This document shows, piece by piece, positions 18,267 to 29,639 of a stretch of 64,000 nt of DNA; position 1 is the stretch's first letter, and every line of letters starts with the position of its first letter. Origin of the DNA: Streptomyces sp. NBC_00414 (GTDB taxonomy: Bacteria; Actinomycetota; Actinomycetes; Streptomycetales; Streptomycetaceae); contig NZ_CP107935.1 in the NCBI RefSeq assembly GCF_036038375.1, positions 1,736,001 to 1,800,000 of the forward strand, given 5' to 3'. Both the position numbers and the translations under genes were made by a program. The notes beneath the pieces are model-generated. The model saw nothing but the letters and a program-made list of their open reading frames with translations, was not told the DNA's origin and did no database searches.

Positions 18267-19469
18267 GTGATCGAGACCGGCGACATCGACGTCTTCCTCG
18301 GCCTGGACGTCGGCAAGGGCGAACACCACGCCACCGCCGTCACACCGGCCGGCAAGAAGGCCTTCGACAAACGCCTGCCCAACACCGAACCCAAGCTCCG
18401 CGAGCTCTTCGCCAAACTGCAGGCCAAGCACGGAACGGTGCTGGTCGTGGTCGACCAGCCGGCCTCGATCGGGGCCCTGCCGCTGGCGGTCGCGCGGGAC
18501 ATGGGCTGCCCGGTGGGCTATCTGCCCGGCCTGACGATGCGGCGGATCGCCGACCTCTACCCGGGCGAGGCGAAGACGGACGCGAAGGACGCGTTCATCA
18601 TCGCGGACGCGGCCCGCGCGATGCCGCACACGCTGCGGGCGATTGACGGCGAGGACGAGACGATCGCCGAGCTGGAGATGATCGTCGGGTTCGACGACGA
18701 CCTGGCCGGAGAGGCCACCAGGGTCGCGAACCGCCTCCACAGCCTGTTGACCCAGATCCACCCGTCGCTGGAGCGGGTGCTGGGTCCGCGGTTGCAGCAT
18801 CCGGCGGTGCTGGCCCTGCTGGAGCGGTTCGGTTCACCGGCCCAGATCCGCAAGGCCGGACGGCGCCGCCTGGTCACGCTGTTACGGCCGAAGGCCCCAA
18901 GGATGGCCGAGCGGCTGGTCGAGGACATCTTCACCGCCCTGGACGAGCAGACCGTCACCGTTCCGGGCACCGAGGCCGCCGCACTGATCGTCCCGAGCCT
19001 TGCAGGATCCCTGACCGCAGTCCTTGACCAGCGCAAACTCCTGGCCGGGCGGATCGAGGAACTCCTGGAGGCCCACCCTCTTTCGAAGGTCCTGATGTCG
19101 ATGCCGGGAGTCGGTGTCAGGACCGGGGCCAGGATTCTGATCGAGGTCGGAGACGGCAGCACCTTCCCGACCGCCGGCCACCTCGCCGCCTATGCCGGAC
19201 TCGCCCCGGCAACCCGCAGCTCGGGTTCATCGATCCGTGGCGAACAGCCCTCCCGACGGGGAAACAAGCAGCTCAAACGGGCCTTCTTCCTCTCCGCGTT
19301 CGCCGCCCTGGCCGACCCCGCGTCCCGGATCTACTACGACAGGAAGATCGCCCAGGGCAAGCACCACACCCAGGCCCTGCTCTGCCTCGCCCGACGCCGG
19401 GCCGACGTCCTCTTCGCCATGCTCCGCGACGGCACCTTCTACGAACCCCGGCCAGCCGCAGCCGGCTGA
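18267..19469 (+). CDS. IS110-family transposase 2
   Basis: A second, distinct IS110-type DEDD transposase of 400 residues: FLGLDVGKGEHHATAVTPAG at the N-terminus, DQPASIGALPLAVARDMG, KTDAKDAFIIADAARAM, then the transposase_20 region MSMPGVGVRTGARILIEVG and YAGLAPATRSSGSSIRGEQ. The GTG at 18267 has GGAGGGG seven bases upstream. The frame is intact. It lies in opposite orientation to transposase 1, and the two together form the insert that splits the Ku gene. Confidence 0.9.
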   Translation: MIETGDIDVFLGLDVGKGEHHATAVTPAGKKAFDKRLPNTEPKLRELFAKLQAKHGTVLVVVDQPASIGALPLAVARDMGCPVGYLPGLTMRRIADLYPGEAKTDAKDAFIIADAARAMPHTLRAIDGEDETIAELEMIVGFDDDLAGEATRVANRLHSLLTQIHPSLERVLGPRLQHPAVLALLERFGSPAQIRKAGRRRLVTLLRPKAPRMAERLVEDIFTALDEQTVTVPGTEAAALIVPSLAGSLTAVLDQRKLLAGRIEELLEAHPLSKVLMSMPGVGVRTGARILIEVGDGSTFPTAGHLAAYAGLAPATRSSGSSIRGEQPSRRGNKQLKRAFFLSAFAALADPASRIYYDRKIAQGKHHTQALLCLARRRADVLFAMLRDGTFYEPRPAAAG

Positions 19470-19639
19470 TCCTCAGCGGCCTCGCCGCACACCGGGCAGT
19501 CCCGCTCGTCGACCGAGTCCATCACGACCGGATGACCACAGAAGTCGCACGGCCGCATGCCCTCGCCCGCCGGCTCTCGGACAGGCACGTCATCACTCAT
19601 GACAGCCACACTGCCACCTTGACCAAAGACCTAGGGGCA

Positions 19640-19750
19640 CCCCCCCCAGGAACTGGTGCCCGAAGCCGTGGACGTCTCCGACGACGAGATCGAGGGCGCA
19701 CGGGCCCTCATCGACCACATGACCCGCGACACCCTGCAAGGCCCCAAACG
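19640..19750 (+). pseudogene. Ku gene, C-terminal remnant
   Basis: Reads LVPEAVDVSDDEIEGARALI and DHMTRDTLQGP, the conserved helical C-terminal part of bacterial Ku, beginning just after a short C-run at about 19640. It continues the Ku gene interrupted at 16660. Downstream of 19750 the similarity ends abruptly, so the gene's 3' end is also lost. Confidence 0.65.
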
Positions 19751-19815
19751 GTGTCCGTCGACTCGTTTAGGTCGTCCACTCGGTGGCGGACCTTCCGATG
19801 CAGAAGACAGATGCA

Positions 19816-20141
19816 CTACTCCGGCCGGGTGTTGCTTGATCCGGCTGAAGAATTGCTCGACAGCGGAGGGGCCGGTGGGCGGCGGAGGGTAGCCATGAGC
19901 ACGGCGACGGCCCCAAGCAGCGCGCCCAGGCCCGCGCCTACGGCACCGAGCGTTCTGACGATCTCCCACGCTGTACCTCCGCCGGGCGACAGCCCGGGTC
20001 GCACACCCACGGACGGGAGCCGTCCGTCCGCGCAGCCGCGAGAGCGGACAGGCCCAGCAGCAACAGGGTGATGCCGGACCAAAACACTTTTCGGGCGGCT
20101 GCCTCGTACCGTCGCGAGCGAGTGTCGACCATGCCAGCCAC
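19816..20141 (-). pseudogene. Small membrane protein, frameshifted
   Basis: The minus strand gives a plausible start, MAGMVDTRSRRYEAAARKVF, followed by a hydrophobic helix (SGITLLLLGLSALAAA), then a shift near 19990 into a second frame with another hydrophobic helix (LGAVGAGLGALLGAVAVLMA) and a polar tail. Together they look like one two-helix membrane protein of about 110 residues broken by one indel. No family recognised. Confidence 0.4.
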
Positions 20142-20665
20142 GGTCCCACCCTGGAGAACGGGTCAGCAATGGTGCGGATCAAAGAAGACTGGCCGACGCA
20201 GGAAATGGTCACGCTCCTGAGACATGAGCATGGCCATCGGCGGGAGAAAAGCCAGAGAGGTGCAGGCCGCAGCGTCGGCATGTGACTCGGTTGTGGAGAA
20301 GCGTGTGTGTGCTGCCTTGTCATCGATGCGGGCCTCGAGTGGGCAAGGTTGGTCGGCCGACTTGACTCTGCGCTGTCCTCCGGGGGGGGCGGCTACGGTG
20401 TACTCCGGGACGCTCGGAGGGCTTTAGTCGCTGTGTTCGGGCAGGGGCATGCCCCTGCGCGCTGGCCGGTGGCACGGTAACCCCTTTCGTTGTTTATGGC
20501 ATCTGACGACCCTTCACGCCCTTTAGTCACTCTTTCAGGGAAAAGACGCGAATCGTGTTGTTCGCCAGCGTTGTTGGAGAGCGGCCTTCTCTGCCTTGCG
20601 CGGCGTGACCAGCGGGAAGTGAAGGGCGCCGCGGAAGGCAGCCAACATCGTGAAGGGAACAGGGC

Positions 20666-21151
20666 ATGGCAGACATCACGCAGATCGTGGCGAAGATCGA
20701 GACGGCCAGTGTGGGAGGCGCGGACAGCGACAGCAACGTCTATCTGGGCATTGCCGGCCGGGAGTTCAATCTGGCCTCGCCGGACGTCGACGACTTCGCC
20801 CAGGGCGCCAACCACGCGTAAGTGCTCGGTGAGGAGAGTTCCGACTACGACTCCCCGCTCACGGTCGAAGAGCCCGAGCTGAACGATCCCCGCAAGCCGC
20901 AGCTGGACACCGAAGACCTCGACCTCTATCCGGTCTACCTGCGGGTGGTGGACGCCGGCAGCGTCTCGCCGTGGTGCCTGGAGCGTGCCCGGGTCACCGT
21001 GCAGGCGGCGAACGGGAACACGTACCACTTCGACAACCCGCGCCTGGAGAAGAAGAAGGAGAACGCCCGGATCTGGCTCGGGGGGGCCTACGGCCAGCGG
21101 GTCTTCCTGCGCCGCGTCGGCGGCGAGGGCGACACGGACACCTCGTCATGA
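20666..21151 (+). pseudogene. PLAT/LH2-like protein with an in-frame stop
   Basis: The ATG at 20666 opens MADITQIVAKIETASVGGAD and NVYLGIAGREFNLAS, then meets TAA at 20819-20821 where a Tyr codon would fit (NHA-stop-VLGEES). The same frame continues without interruption to 21151 with YPVYLRVVDAGSVSPWCLER and NTYHFDNPRLEKKKENARIW. The strand pattern (VYLGIAG; W-C-L-ERARV; YHF) resembles PLAT/LH2 beta-sandwich domains. A restart at GTG 20822 could yield the second part only. One base change appears to have inactivated it. Confidence 0.6.
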
Positions 21152-21177
21152 GGCGTACCCGCAGCAGCCGCGGTTTA

Positions 21178-22213
21178 CGAGTTGGTGCGTGATAGCGGGT
21201 GAGGTGTCGTGCCTGGCTGGTGGCATGATCCGACTGTGGCGATCATGGTCAATCGGGCGGTGCTGGCGCATCAGCTGTTCACGGGGATCTCGCAGGATCA
21301 TCTGGCCTGTCTGATCGAGGAGTTGGCGGCGCCGTGGCAGGCTGGTCTTGACGGTCGCCGTCATGTTGCGCGGGGCGGGGCCAGGAAGCGGGCCGAGGGC
21401 GCTGGCGCCCGCCATCAGCTGGTGTTCGTCGACCGACTGGTGGCCACGCTGATTCATCTACGCCACGACCTGCCGCACGCCGTGCTCGGCCTACTGTTCG
21501 GCGTCGACCGCTCCACCATCACCCGCGCGATCACAGAGATACGACCTCTCCTGGCCGCGCGGGGGTGTGCGGTCCCCGACCGTCCCGGTCTGCGGCTGCG
21601 GACACTGACAGATGTTTTCGCCTACGCCCAGGCCGAGGGAATCGAGCTGCGGCTGGACGCCACCGAGATCCAGGTTCGCCGGCCACCAGCCGGCCGCAGC
21701 GGCCGGCGTGCATTCGTGTCGGGCAAGAAGAAACAGAACACCATGAAAGCCACCGTCATCGCGGACTGGCAGGGTCGCACGTTATGGACCGATGCCCTGC
21801 GACCTGGACGGATGCACGACGCCACGGCCGCCCGCAACGAAGGCATCGCCGACTGCTTCCAGCACTTTCCCGACGTCGAGGTTCTCTTGGACGACGGCTA
21901 CCTCGGCCTGAGCCGCGACCACCGCGGACAAGCCATCACCCCGCCCAGAAAACCGCGTCCCGGAGCACCGCCCAGCAGGGTTGAGCAGTGGGAACGGGAC
22001 CGTCACTGGCACTCATCCGATCGCATCACCGTCGAACACGCCCTGGCTGATCACAAACGCTGGAAGCAACTGACGCGCTGGACCCACCGCCGTGACCGCC
22101 TGCCCGACACCTACCGCGCCATCGCCGGCCTCGTCTCCGACCGCACCAGCACCATCTGAAAATAAGCCATGAGCAGGCCAAACACGCCTCGCCCGCTATC
22201 ACGCACCAACTCG
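21178..22213 (+). mobile_element. IS5-type insertion sequence, copy 2
   Basis: Second 1,036-bp copy of the element at 5702-6737, in inverted orientation, with the same terminal repeats and its own TTA target duplication (21175-21177 and 22214-22216). Confidence 0.93.
21209..22159 (+). CDS. IS5-type transposase, copy 2
   Basis: The 316-residue DDE transposase is identical in protein sequence to that at 5756-6706, with the same HTH (FGVDRSTITRAI) and catalytic motifs (LDATEIQV, LLDDGYLGL, ITVEHALADH). Identity and intact ends suggest recent transposition within this island. With copy 1 it forms an inverted pair around about 14.4 kb. Confidence 0.9.
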   Translation: MPGWWHDPTVAIMVNRAVLAHQLFTGISQDHLACLIEELAAPWQAGLDGRRHVARGGARKRAEGAGARHQLVFVDRLVATLIHLRHDLPHAVLGLLFGVDRSTITRAITEIRPLLAARGCAVPDRPGLRLRTLTDVFAYAQAEGIELRLDATEIQVRRPPAGRSGRRAFVSGKKKQNTMKATVIADWQGRTLWTDALRPGRMHDATAARNEGIADCFQHFPDVEVLLDDGYLGLSRDHRGQAITPPRKPRPGAPPSRVEQWERDRHWHSSDRITVEHALADHKRWKQLTRWTHRRDRLPDTYRAIAGLVSDRTSTI

Positions 22214-22216
22214 TTA

Positions 22217-22656
22217 CTCGGTTCATCGTGGAAGCTGCGGCCGGTGAGCGGATCCCGTTCCAGCACGGCGGCAACCACGGTTGGCTCCCCGCACAGCAGT
22301 GGCAGCAGTACCTCGAGGCGAACGGGCCCGCCCTGGACGACAAGGGGCGCCGGCCATCCGTACGACAGGGGGACCGGCGCGACAGGTGCACCGAGGACCG
22401 TCCGGCTTCGGAGGTACGGAGTGAACCGAAGCAGAGACGCGGCAGCCGCGCGATCGTCCTGGAGTCCCGCCCTCGGAAATCCGAGGCTGCCAGGGTTCCG
22501 GTCGACGCGTCGGGTCAAGCGATCCCACTCTGCCGCTTCGACTGCGGTCAGCCCGCAAGCCTTAAGGGACCTGAAGGGCTGCCCGAGCACTTCTCGTGCC
22601 GCAGGAAGCATGAGGCGTGATCCATCGGCCACCGCTGACCGCCCTTGCTGCGTCAT
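22217..22656 (-). pseudogene. Unknown protein interrupted near its 3' end by IS copy 2
   Basis: A minus-strand frame starts at 22656 and reads about 146 codons into the insertion sequence. Restoring the target site (removing the IS and one TTA) lets the frame continue ten more codons to TGA near 21148. The translation (VLGAPVAPVPLSYGWPAPLV; LEVLLPLLCGEPTVVAAVLE) looks coding, but I recognise no family, and plus-strand frames overlap, so this is tentative. Confidence 0.3.
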
Positions 22657-22776
22657 CTGGGGCCCGAGCTTCCCTACCCGATTCGGGTGGGGAGTGTCGT
22701 GTTTCTGCCCGCCATGTCAGTCCCCGGTGCCACAGTGGGCGCAGCACACCCAGCAGCCCTTTTCGAGGAGCCGACC

Positions 22777-22941
22777 GTGGCCCAGAGCACCACCTTCCGC
22801 ACCAGCATCCAGCAGGACACCCTCGCCGACCATGTTGTGGAGTTCCTCAGCCGGGTGTCCCGCGTACTCCGGAACTTGGCCGACTCGGCTGACCACGCGG
22901 CGAAGATGGTGCGGAAAGCGGACGCGGCACGGCGAAGCTGA
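22777..22941 (+). CDS. Small hypothetical protein, 54 aa
   Basis: The GTG at 22777 with AGGAG six bases upstream encodes a short, strongly helical product (TSIQQDTLADHVVEFLSRVS; LADSADHAAKMVRKADAA). No membrane helix or motif; could be a small regulator or immunity-type helix protein. Function unknown. The 580 bp that follow before 23525 hold no convincing gene. Confidence 0.45.
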   Translation: MAQSTTFRTSIQQDTLADHVVEFLSRVSRVLRNLADSADHAAKMVRKADAARRS

Positions 22942-23524
22942 ATCGGCACACCCAGATAGGCCAGCAGACGTGCTCTCCGTGGCTAGCTGGGCCCCCGCCG
23001 AAGGTGTGGCAGGCGGCCGTCAGCTGCCCGGGGCAACGGCACCCCGACCAGAGCCCGACGCAGCGGAGCGACATCGATCCGGCCCTGGTTCAGCCCGGAG
23101 TAGAGGGCACGTGTCCGCGGTGGTGCTCGGGGGCGAGGGCCAGGTCCACGAGCGTGCAGACCGGACCGTCCGTGCACAGCAACGCGTCGCACAGCTCGAA
23201 CAGGGCATCGCCGCGCGAAAGCAGTCAGGAGTACAACTCGGTGCGGAATGCCTTCACCGCTGCGAACGTGTCCCGTTGAACCCCGTGCTCAACCCGTTCC
23301 ACCATCTGGCCTCCACGCGCCGCGCCGACCTCTCCTCGCAGGATCAGGCCCCTTCCTCAGGACACGCCGTGAACAAGGGAACCCTGTACAAATTCGAGCC
23401 CGTGCGACGGCGGACCAAACGTCAAACTCAGCTCCGAGCAGCGCTCCACACGGTGGTTCCTCGCGCCCTCCGATGTCAGTGCGGCGGGATACCGTCCTCG
23501 TCACGCTGAGGTGAGGGGAGAACC

Positions 23525-26500
23525 ATGGCGAGGAACGCCCGGGCCGAGCAACTGCGGGAGTACGGCCGGTCCGTGCTGGAGGGGGCCCGGTCGGAGCAAG
23601 TCCTGCGCATGGCACGGCAGGTGAACTCCGTGTCGTACACGAGCGCGCGGGAGTACGCCGGCCGCTCGCTATTCGAGTTGCTGCAGAACGGCTACGACGC
23701 GCATCCGAGGGACCGCCGCGACGGACGGGTCCACGTACTGCTGGACGAGGCGGAGGGCGAGTGGGGGACGTTGTACGTCGCCAACGGCGGGACGCCCTTC
23801 ACCTGGCGGAACGTCGAGCGGATCTGCGAGCTCGCGCAGAGCTCGAAAGAGGTCGGTGAGGGCATCGGGAACAAGGGCGTCGGGTTTCGCAGCATCTTGC
23901 TGATCAGCGAGGCACCCGAGATCTACAGCGCAGACCCCGACAGCCCGCTCGGCCCGGAATTGGACGGGTACTGCTTCCGCTTCGCGCAGAAGGTCGACGT
24001 GGAGGAGTTCCTCGCCGGTGAGAACAACGCCCACGAGGTGGCCGCCACGTATCCGCCGCTCCAGGCGCCCCTGCCGCTGGACGATGTGCCCGCGACCTGT
24101 CGGCAGCTCGCCGCCCGGGGGTACGTAACCATCGTCCGGCTGCCCTTGCTGAGCGAGGCCGCCCGGGCCGAGGTCCGGCTACGGATGGGCGAGCTCGCGG
24201 AGGCGAAGGTACCCGTGATGCTGTTCCTCGACCGGCTTGCTGGCCTGACGCTGGAACGGCGGGCCGTCGACGGCGAGGCAGGCGAGTTAGACGACCGCCA
24301 CGAGACGCTCGAGCGGCATGAACTGACCCGCTCCGAGGAGCGCTTCGCGGTTGCGCAGGACGCCACCGGGCACGGATTCCCCGTCTCCTGCGCGACCGTG
24401 GACCTGGGGCCGTCCGGCACGTTTCTCGTAGTGCAGGGCACCGTGGAGAAGGAACGGCTGAACAGCACCCTCGCCGAGGCCGTGGGTGCTGGGCTCCTCG
24501 ACGACACATGGCAGGAGTGGAAGCGGTCCGCCGTCGTCGAGGTCGCACTCCCTCTGCCCGCACCGCGCCGACCGCGACGCGGGCAGATCTACACTTTCCT
24601 GCCGATGGGTGAGGACCAGGCCGCGCCGTTCCCGGGACACGTGAACGCCCCGTTCTTCACCAAGTTCGACCGCACCGGGCTTCCCTCCGACAACCCCCTC
24701 AACGTGCTGCTGTTCGACGCGGTCGCCGAGATCTGTCTCGCAGCCGCCGCGGTATTGCGTACCGTGCCCGAGCCGTCCATGCGGCAGCAGGCCGTGGACC
24801 TGGTGAGCTGGGAGAGTGAGAAGGGATCGGCGGGGCGGCTCCGCGCGGCGGCTCTGCGTGTGCACGGGAGCGAACTCGCCGACGTACCGCTCGTGCCTGT
24901 CCTCGCCGCGGACGGCGCCGTGCCGGAGACGAGCTGGGCCCCGCCCCGGGGCGCGGTCCTATGGTCGGACCTCGACCTGACCGTTCTCACGGCACACCGC
25001 GCGCACGAGGCGGGGATCGTGGTGGCCGACCCCGAGATCGGCGGCGACCGGCTGAAACGGCTGGCAGCTCTGTGCAAGGCCCTTGCGTGCCCATGGGAGC
25101 CGGGCCCGGAGATGCTCGCCGAGTACGTAGAACGGATCGTCGCGGGCCTGCCCCTTCCCCGGCCCGGTGAGCCCCCCCAAGCAGTGGAGCGCGCTGTACG
25201 AGGACCTGGCCGCGCTTTTCGAGGACGACGGGCACGTCCTGCACGACAGGCAGCTGCTGCTCGCGGACGACCGCACACTGCGGCACACCAACCGTCCCCT
25301 CGGCAAGGCGGGTACGGGCACAAGCACGCGTACCCAGGGCAAGCCGAGCGGTCAGAGTGTCCGCCGTGAGGCGTTCTTCCAGCCGGTGCGTACGGAAGCG
25401 AACCAGACCGAGGCCCCGTCCGTCCCCGCCCTGCTCGGCAGGCGGTTGTTCTCCCTGCACCCGGGGCTGGTCTGGAAGGACCACGGCGAGCGTACGCGCG
25501 GGCGGGCCGCCCGCGCCTTCCTCGAGCAGGAGGGGCTCGTCCGGCCGTACGACACGAGGAGCTTGCTGGACCACGTACGGCAGGCGCTCAGCGCGAGCAC
25601 CGATCTCCGGCTGCGGCTCCAGACCCTGCGGTTCGTCTTCAGGCTGTGGCAGCCGCGGCGCTCGCTGGGCGGGACGGAGATCTCCTCGCTCGGACTGTAC
25701 GTACCGTCGGCGGACGGCCAGCTGATCAGGGCGAGCAGCGCCGTCTTCGGCCGGGGCTGGGGCGGCGCGTCCGTCGGTGAGGACCTGGCGGCGGTTGTCG
25801 CCGCCGGGCAGGACGTGTCGAAGAGCCTCAAGGCGATCGCTGGACGCCTCATTGCCGCGCCCGAGGAGTTTGCCAGGCGGGGCGAGACCGAGGAGTGGCG
25901 GGCGTTCCTGCTGGAGGCCGGGGTGGCCGACGGGCTGGTCCCGGTCAGGTCTGCCGACGCCTTGAGCCGGGTAGAGCAAGGCCAGGAGCTCAGCGCTCGG
26001 CAGCTGGTCCGCATGGCGAAGGTGTCTGCCGAGGTGCAGAAGCAGTGGGCGCCGTACGTCCACTGGCCCGGTGTCTGGTACCCCCGGACGCCGTACTGGG
26101 GGACCCCGGCCTGCCGGCTCCCCGGCCAGGACGTTGTCGGACGCCTCGGGCAGGAGGCCCGGCTGGCGTACGCACGGCTTGTCCTGCATGGCCTGGCCAG
26201 CTGGGAGGACGCGAAATTCGCCAGCGTCTGGACCAGTGCTGGCAGCCAGAGTCCCCCGGACAGGGAACGGGTCCCGACCCCGCTCGGCGCCTTCGTCCAG
26301 GAGCAGCCGTGGCTCCCGGTGCGGGGCCGCGACCGGGCCGTCCGGTTCGTCCGGCCGGCCGACGCCTGGCACTGCCCGCCCGGGCTGGAGCAGGAGCCCT
26401 CGTACGCGCCGACCGTCGACCATCGGCTGCGCCACCTTCTGGAACGCGGGAAGGCGGGCGACCGCCTGCGGGAGATGCGGTTGCCGACCTGGGACGACCC

Positions 26501-28949
26501 GCGGGACAGCGACCGCCTCATCGCCGCGCTGGGACGGCTTGTGGCGGAGGGCGCGCTGGGGGCCGAGGACCGGCCCGCCGCGCAGCGCGCCAACGAGCGC
26601 GCCTGGAGGCACCTCGTACGGCGGCCCCGTCCCGCACTGCCTGAGGGCGCCAGTCTGCTCGCTGAGTCCGAGGACCGGCTGATCAGCGTACCGCTGTCCG
26701 CCCTGGACGGCGGGGAGAGCGATATCGATGATGATGCCGGGACCGTGCTCTACGTCAGCGGTGAACGCGACAGCCTGACGGCCCTGCTGGTACGGGAGAT
26801 GGCGCGCCCCCTGCTCACTCTTCCCGGTGTCTCGGCGGAGGCCGCCGAGCTGCTGGCGGCCGAACACCCCGCCACCGTCCGGCGCACCGACGACCTGATG
26901 TTCACGGTGACCGTGGACGGCGCACAGGTGGACCCCGCGGCCATGGGAGAGCCACTGGTCCAACAGCTGCCCTGGCTCATGCTGGCCGTGGGCGTCCTCT
27001 GCGACCACCTGGCGCGCGGCCCCCGGGCAAGCGAGACCGAACTGAGCGAGCTGATGTCCCTGATCCGGAGCGTACGTCTGCACCGCTACCGCTCCTGGGA
27101 CATCGAGCTCGACGGCCGGCCCGTGACATTGCCGGGCCGCCTCGGCGGAGTACTGCCGCTGCCTGATCCGAAGCATCCGCTCGTCCTCGCCCCGGCAGGC
27201 GAGCCGGGCTGGCCCGAGACCCCCCGCATCATGGTGGCGCTCGCCGAGCTGCTGGGACGGCGGGAGTTCGGCGACCGACTGCGCCTCGCCGCCCACCAGC
27301 TCGCTACCCGCCACGCCGACCTGCGCGACCCCGGCCAGGACGAGCTCGCCGACGCCCTGGAAGTCACGGCCCACCAGATCGAGGAGACGAGCCGCCGGAT
27401 CGACGGGGCCATCGGCGTGGTCCTGGAGCGCTGCCGGCCCTTCCTCGTCCACCTGCTTGGCACGGAGGCGGCGAACTCACTGTTCCTGCCACCTCCGGGC
27501 GACACCCGGGAGTTCCAGGCGCACCTCGAAGAGTACGCAGCCGAGCTCCCGGTCCCTGTACTCGAGTTCATCGCCAGGGCCCGTGCAGCCCGCAGTACGG
27601 ACGAACTGCGGCGCGACCTGGGCATCGGATTCGCCGAGCTGAACGACACCCTGCGCGCGATGAGCCCGCCCCTGGAACCGATCAGCCACGCCGCCGAGCA
27701 TGAGGAAGCGCTCCGCACCTACCTGGACCTGCGTAGGAAGGAGCTCGTCAACCGGCTGCGCTGGGCCATGCTGGAGGACTTCGACGCGCGCCGTCCGATG
27801 CCCGACTGGCCCTCGGTCCGGGCCCTGGACTGGATCACCGCGCCGGAGGCATGGGAGTACACCGTGGACACGGCCGACACGGGAAGCCTGGAGGTGCACG
27901 TGGAGGAGCAGCTGGCGCTGCGCCTGGGCCGCCCGGTGCCGTTGCCCCGGTCGGGCGAACGCCTGCCCGCTCCCGACCAGGTACGCGGCGCGAACCTCCG
28001 TACGATCACCGGCCTGGCCGTCGACCTCGCGGTCCTGGTCAGGGCGGCCGGACACCCGTTGCCCGCGGCCCTGACCCCAGCCGAGCCCGCCGAAGAGGTC
28101 ACCGCGCGGCTGGAGGCCGCGGGCACGCTCGACTTCCGACCCCTGTCCCCCACCGACGTCGTCAGCTGGCTGGCGGCCCTCGGCCAGTGGCCCAACGGGA
28201 TGGCGGTGACGACGGAACCCGAACGACACGGGCTATCCGAAGCCGACCTAAACCGGGTGCGCAACGCGGCAGAACACGAGCGCCGCGAACGGGAGCGCAA
28301 GCGGCGGTCGATCTCCGTCGGCGCCCGCGCCTTCGACGTGGACTCCGGCGACTTCACCGCCCTCACCCACGAACTTGACCGGGTCCTGCAGAGCGGCTCG
28401 GCGCCGGGCATCACCGCCGTCGGGCCGCTCCGTTTCACGGACCCCCGTCCCCAGACCGGTCGCACCCAGACCACCGGTCGCACGCGTGGGCGGCGGTACG
28501 GGGGCGGCACGGACAGCGGGCTGACCACGGCCCAGCGGGAGGCCATCGGGTACGTGGGTGAGTGGTACGCGTATCAGTGGCTGTGTGCGCGCTACCCGGA
28601 CCGCATGGACGAGACTGGCTGGGTGTCGGGCAACCGTCGCAAAGCCTTCCCCGGCCCGTCGGGCGACGACGGACTGGGCTTCGACTTCCGGGTCGGCTCC
28701 GGCAGCCGTCCCTTCCTGTACGAGGTGAAGGCGACCGGGGGCGAAGGAGGCCGCTTCGAGCTGGGGGAGAGCGAGGTCCGCGCGGCCCGCCAGCACGCGG
28801 GCAACGACCGCTGGCGCCTCCTGGTAGTCACCTACGCCCTCACCCCGCACAAGGTGGCCATCCAGATGCTCCCCAACCCTTACGGGAAGCGCGGCCGGGG
28901 CCGCTATCGCGAGGAGGGCGGGGCACTACGCTTCTCGTACCTGCTGTGA
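23525..28949 (+). pseudogene. Sacsin-type ATPase/DUF3883 nuclease-like protein, frameshifted at C7
   Basis: Two adjoining frames make one protein of about 1,800 residues. The first part starts at ATG 23525 (RBS GAGGGGAG) and has a GHKL/sacsin-like ATPase: SLFELLQNGYDAHPRDRR (N-box, about residues 49-66) and GIGNKGVGFRSILLISEAP. At the C7 run near 25173-25179 the frame slips; one C fewer would read through into QWSALYEDLAALFEDDGHVL, followed by 1,240 clean codons. The C-terminus is a DUF3883-type PD-(D/E)xK fold (VGEWYAYQWLCARYP; GFDFRV; FLYEVKATGG). Such proteins occur in anti-phage defence islands. Either a real inactivating indel, a phase-variable tract, or a sequencing error. Confidence 0.75.
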
Positions 28950-29639
28950 CCTTGGCATTCAACTCCAGCGCAGGTCAACGACCTGCGACGGCCAGACATC
29001 GCAGCTCACGGCGTTGGCTGGTCTCGTCCGGGACAAGTGATCATCAGGAACGAGCAGCTCCGTGCAGAACGTCGCCCGCCCTAGGCGCCCCATCGATATA
29101 CGCCACCCAGCAGAGCCTGACCTGCCCAACAGTTCGCCTGACAACCCATCAGAACGAGCGTCACGAGTGTCATTTCAGCGTCAAGATAGCGCCCGTAACG
29201 CCCACACCACACATAATCTGCACGGGCAAAACCGTAGGTCAGGAGCCCTTAGCCGCCGGTTCAAGGATCGCCACACAGTCCACATGGTGCGTCATCGGGA
29301 AGGCATGAATCGGAAATGCACCTGATGCGCCAGCATGTACGCGATCGTCGACGCATCCCACCAATCGCGTCGCCCCGCGGGAGTCGCGTTCCGGCGGTCT
29401 CGTCGTGAGCGAGGGGAACATAGCCGCACATCGCCGGTTAGCCAAACCGGCGTTTCTGCAGACGATTGTTGTCCAACGTCTGCCCCGAGCACCACGGCGG
29501 AGCGATCCATCGGCGAGGACTCACCGCAGCTGCAGAGGTGGAACCCCGCTGTTCTCCGTTTGCGAGCCATGCCGTCCGTCGCCGGAGGTTCTTCTCCAGT
29601 ACCCGTTTGGTGCTCCATACCCCCGGAGATTCACCGCAC
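28950..29639. other. Stretch without a gene; contains a hairpin
   Basis: No credible coding frame. An 8-bp perfect hairpin (CGCCGGTT, loop AGCCA, AACCGGCG) at 29432-29452 is followed by TTTCTG and could be a terminator on the plus strand. The rest probably holds the promoter of the excisionase-integrase pair. Confidence 0.5.

Noticed and set aside
24987..27452. An 821-codon open frame on the minus strand
   Set aside because: It is the antisense shadow of the large ATPase/DUF3883 gene; the plus-strand frame has family motifs and this one does not.
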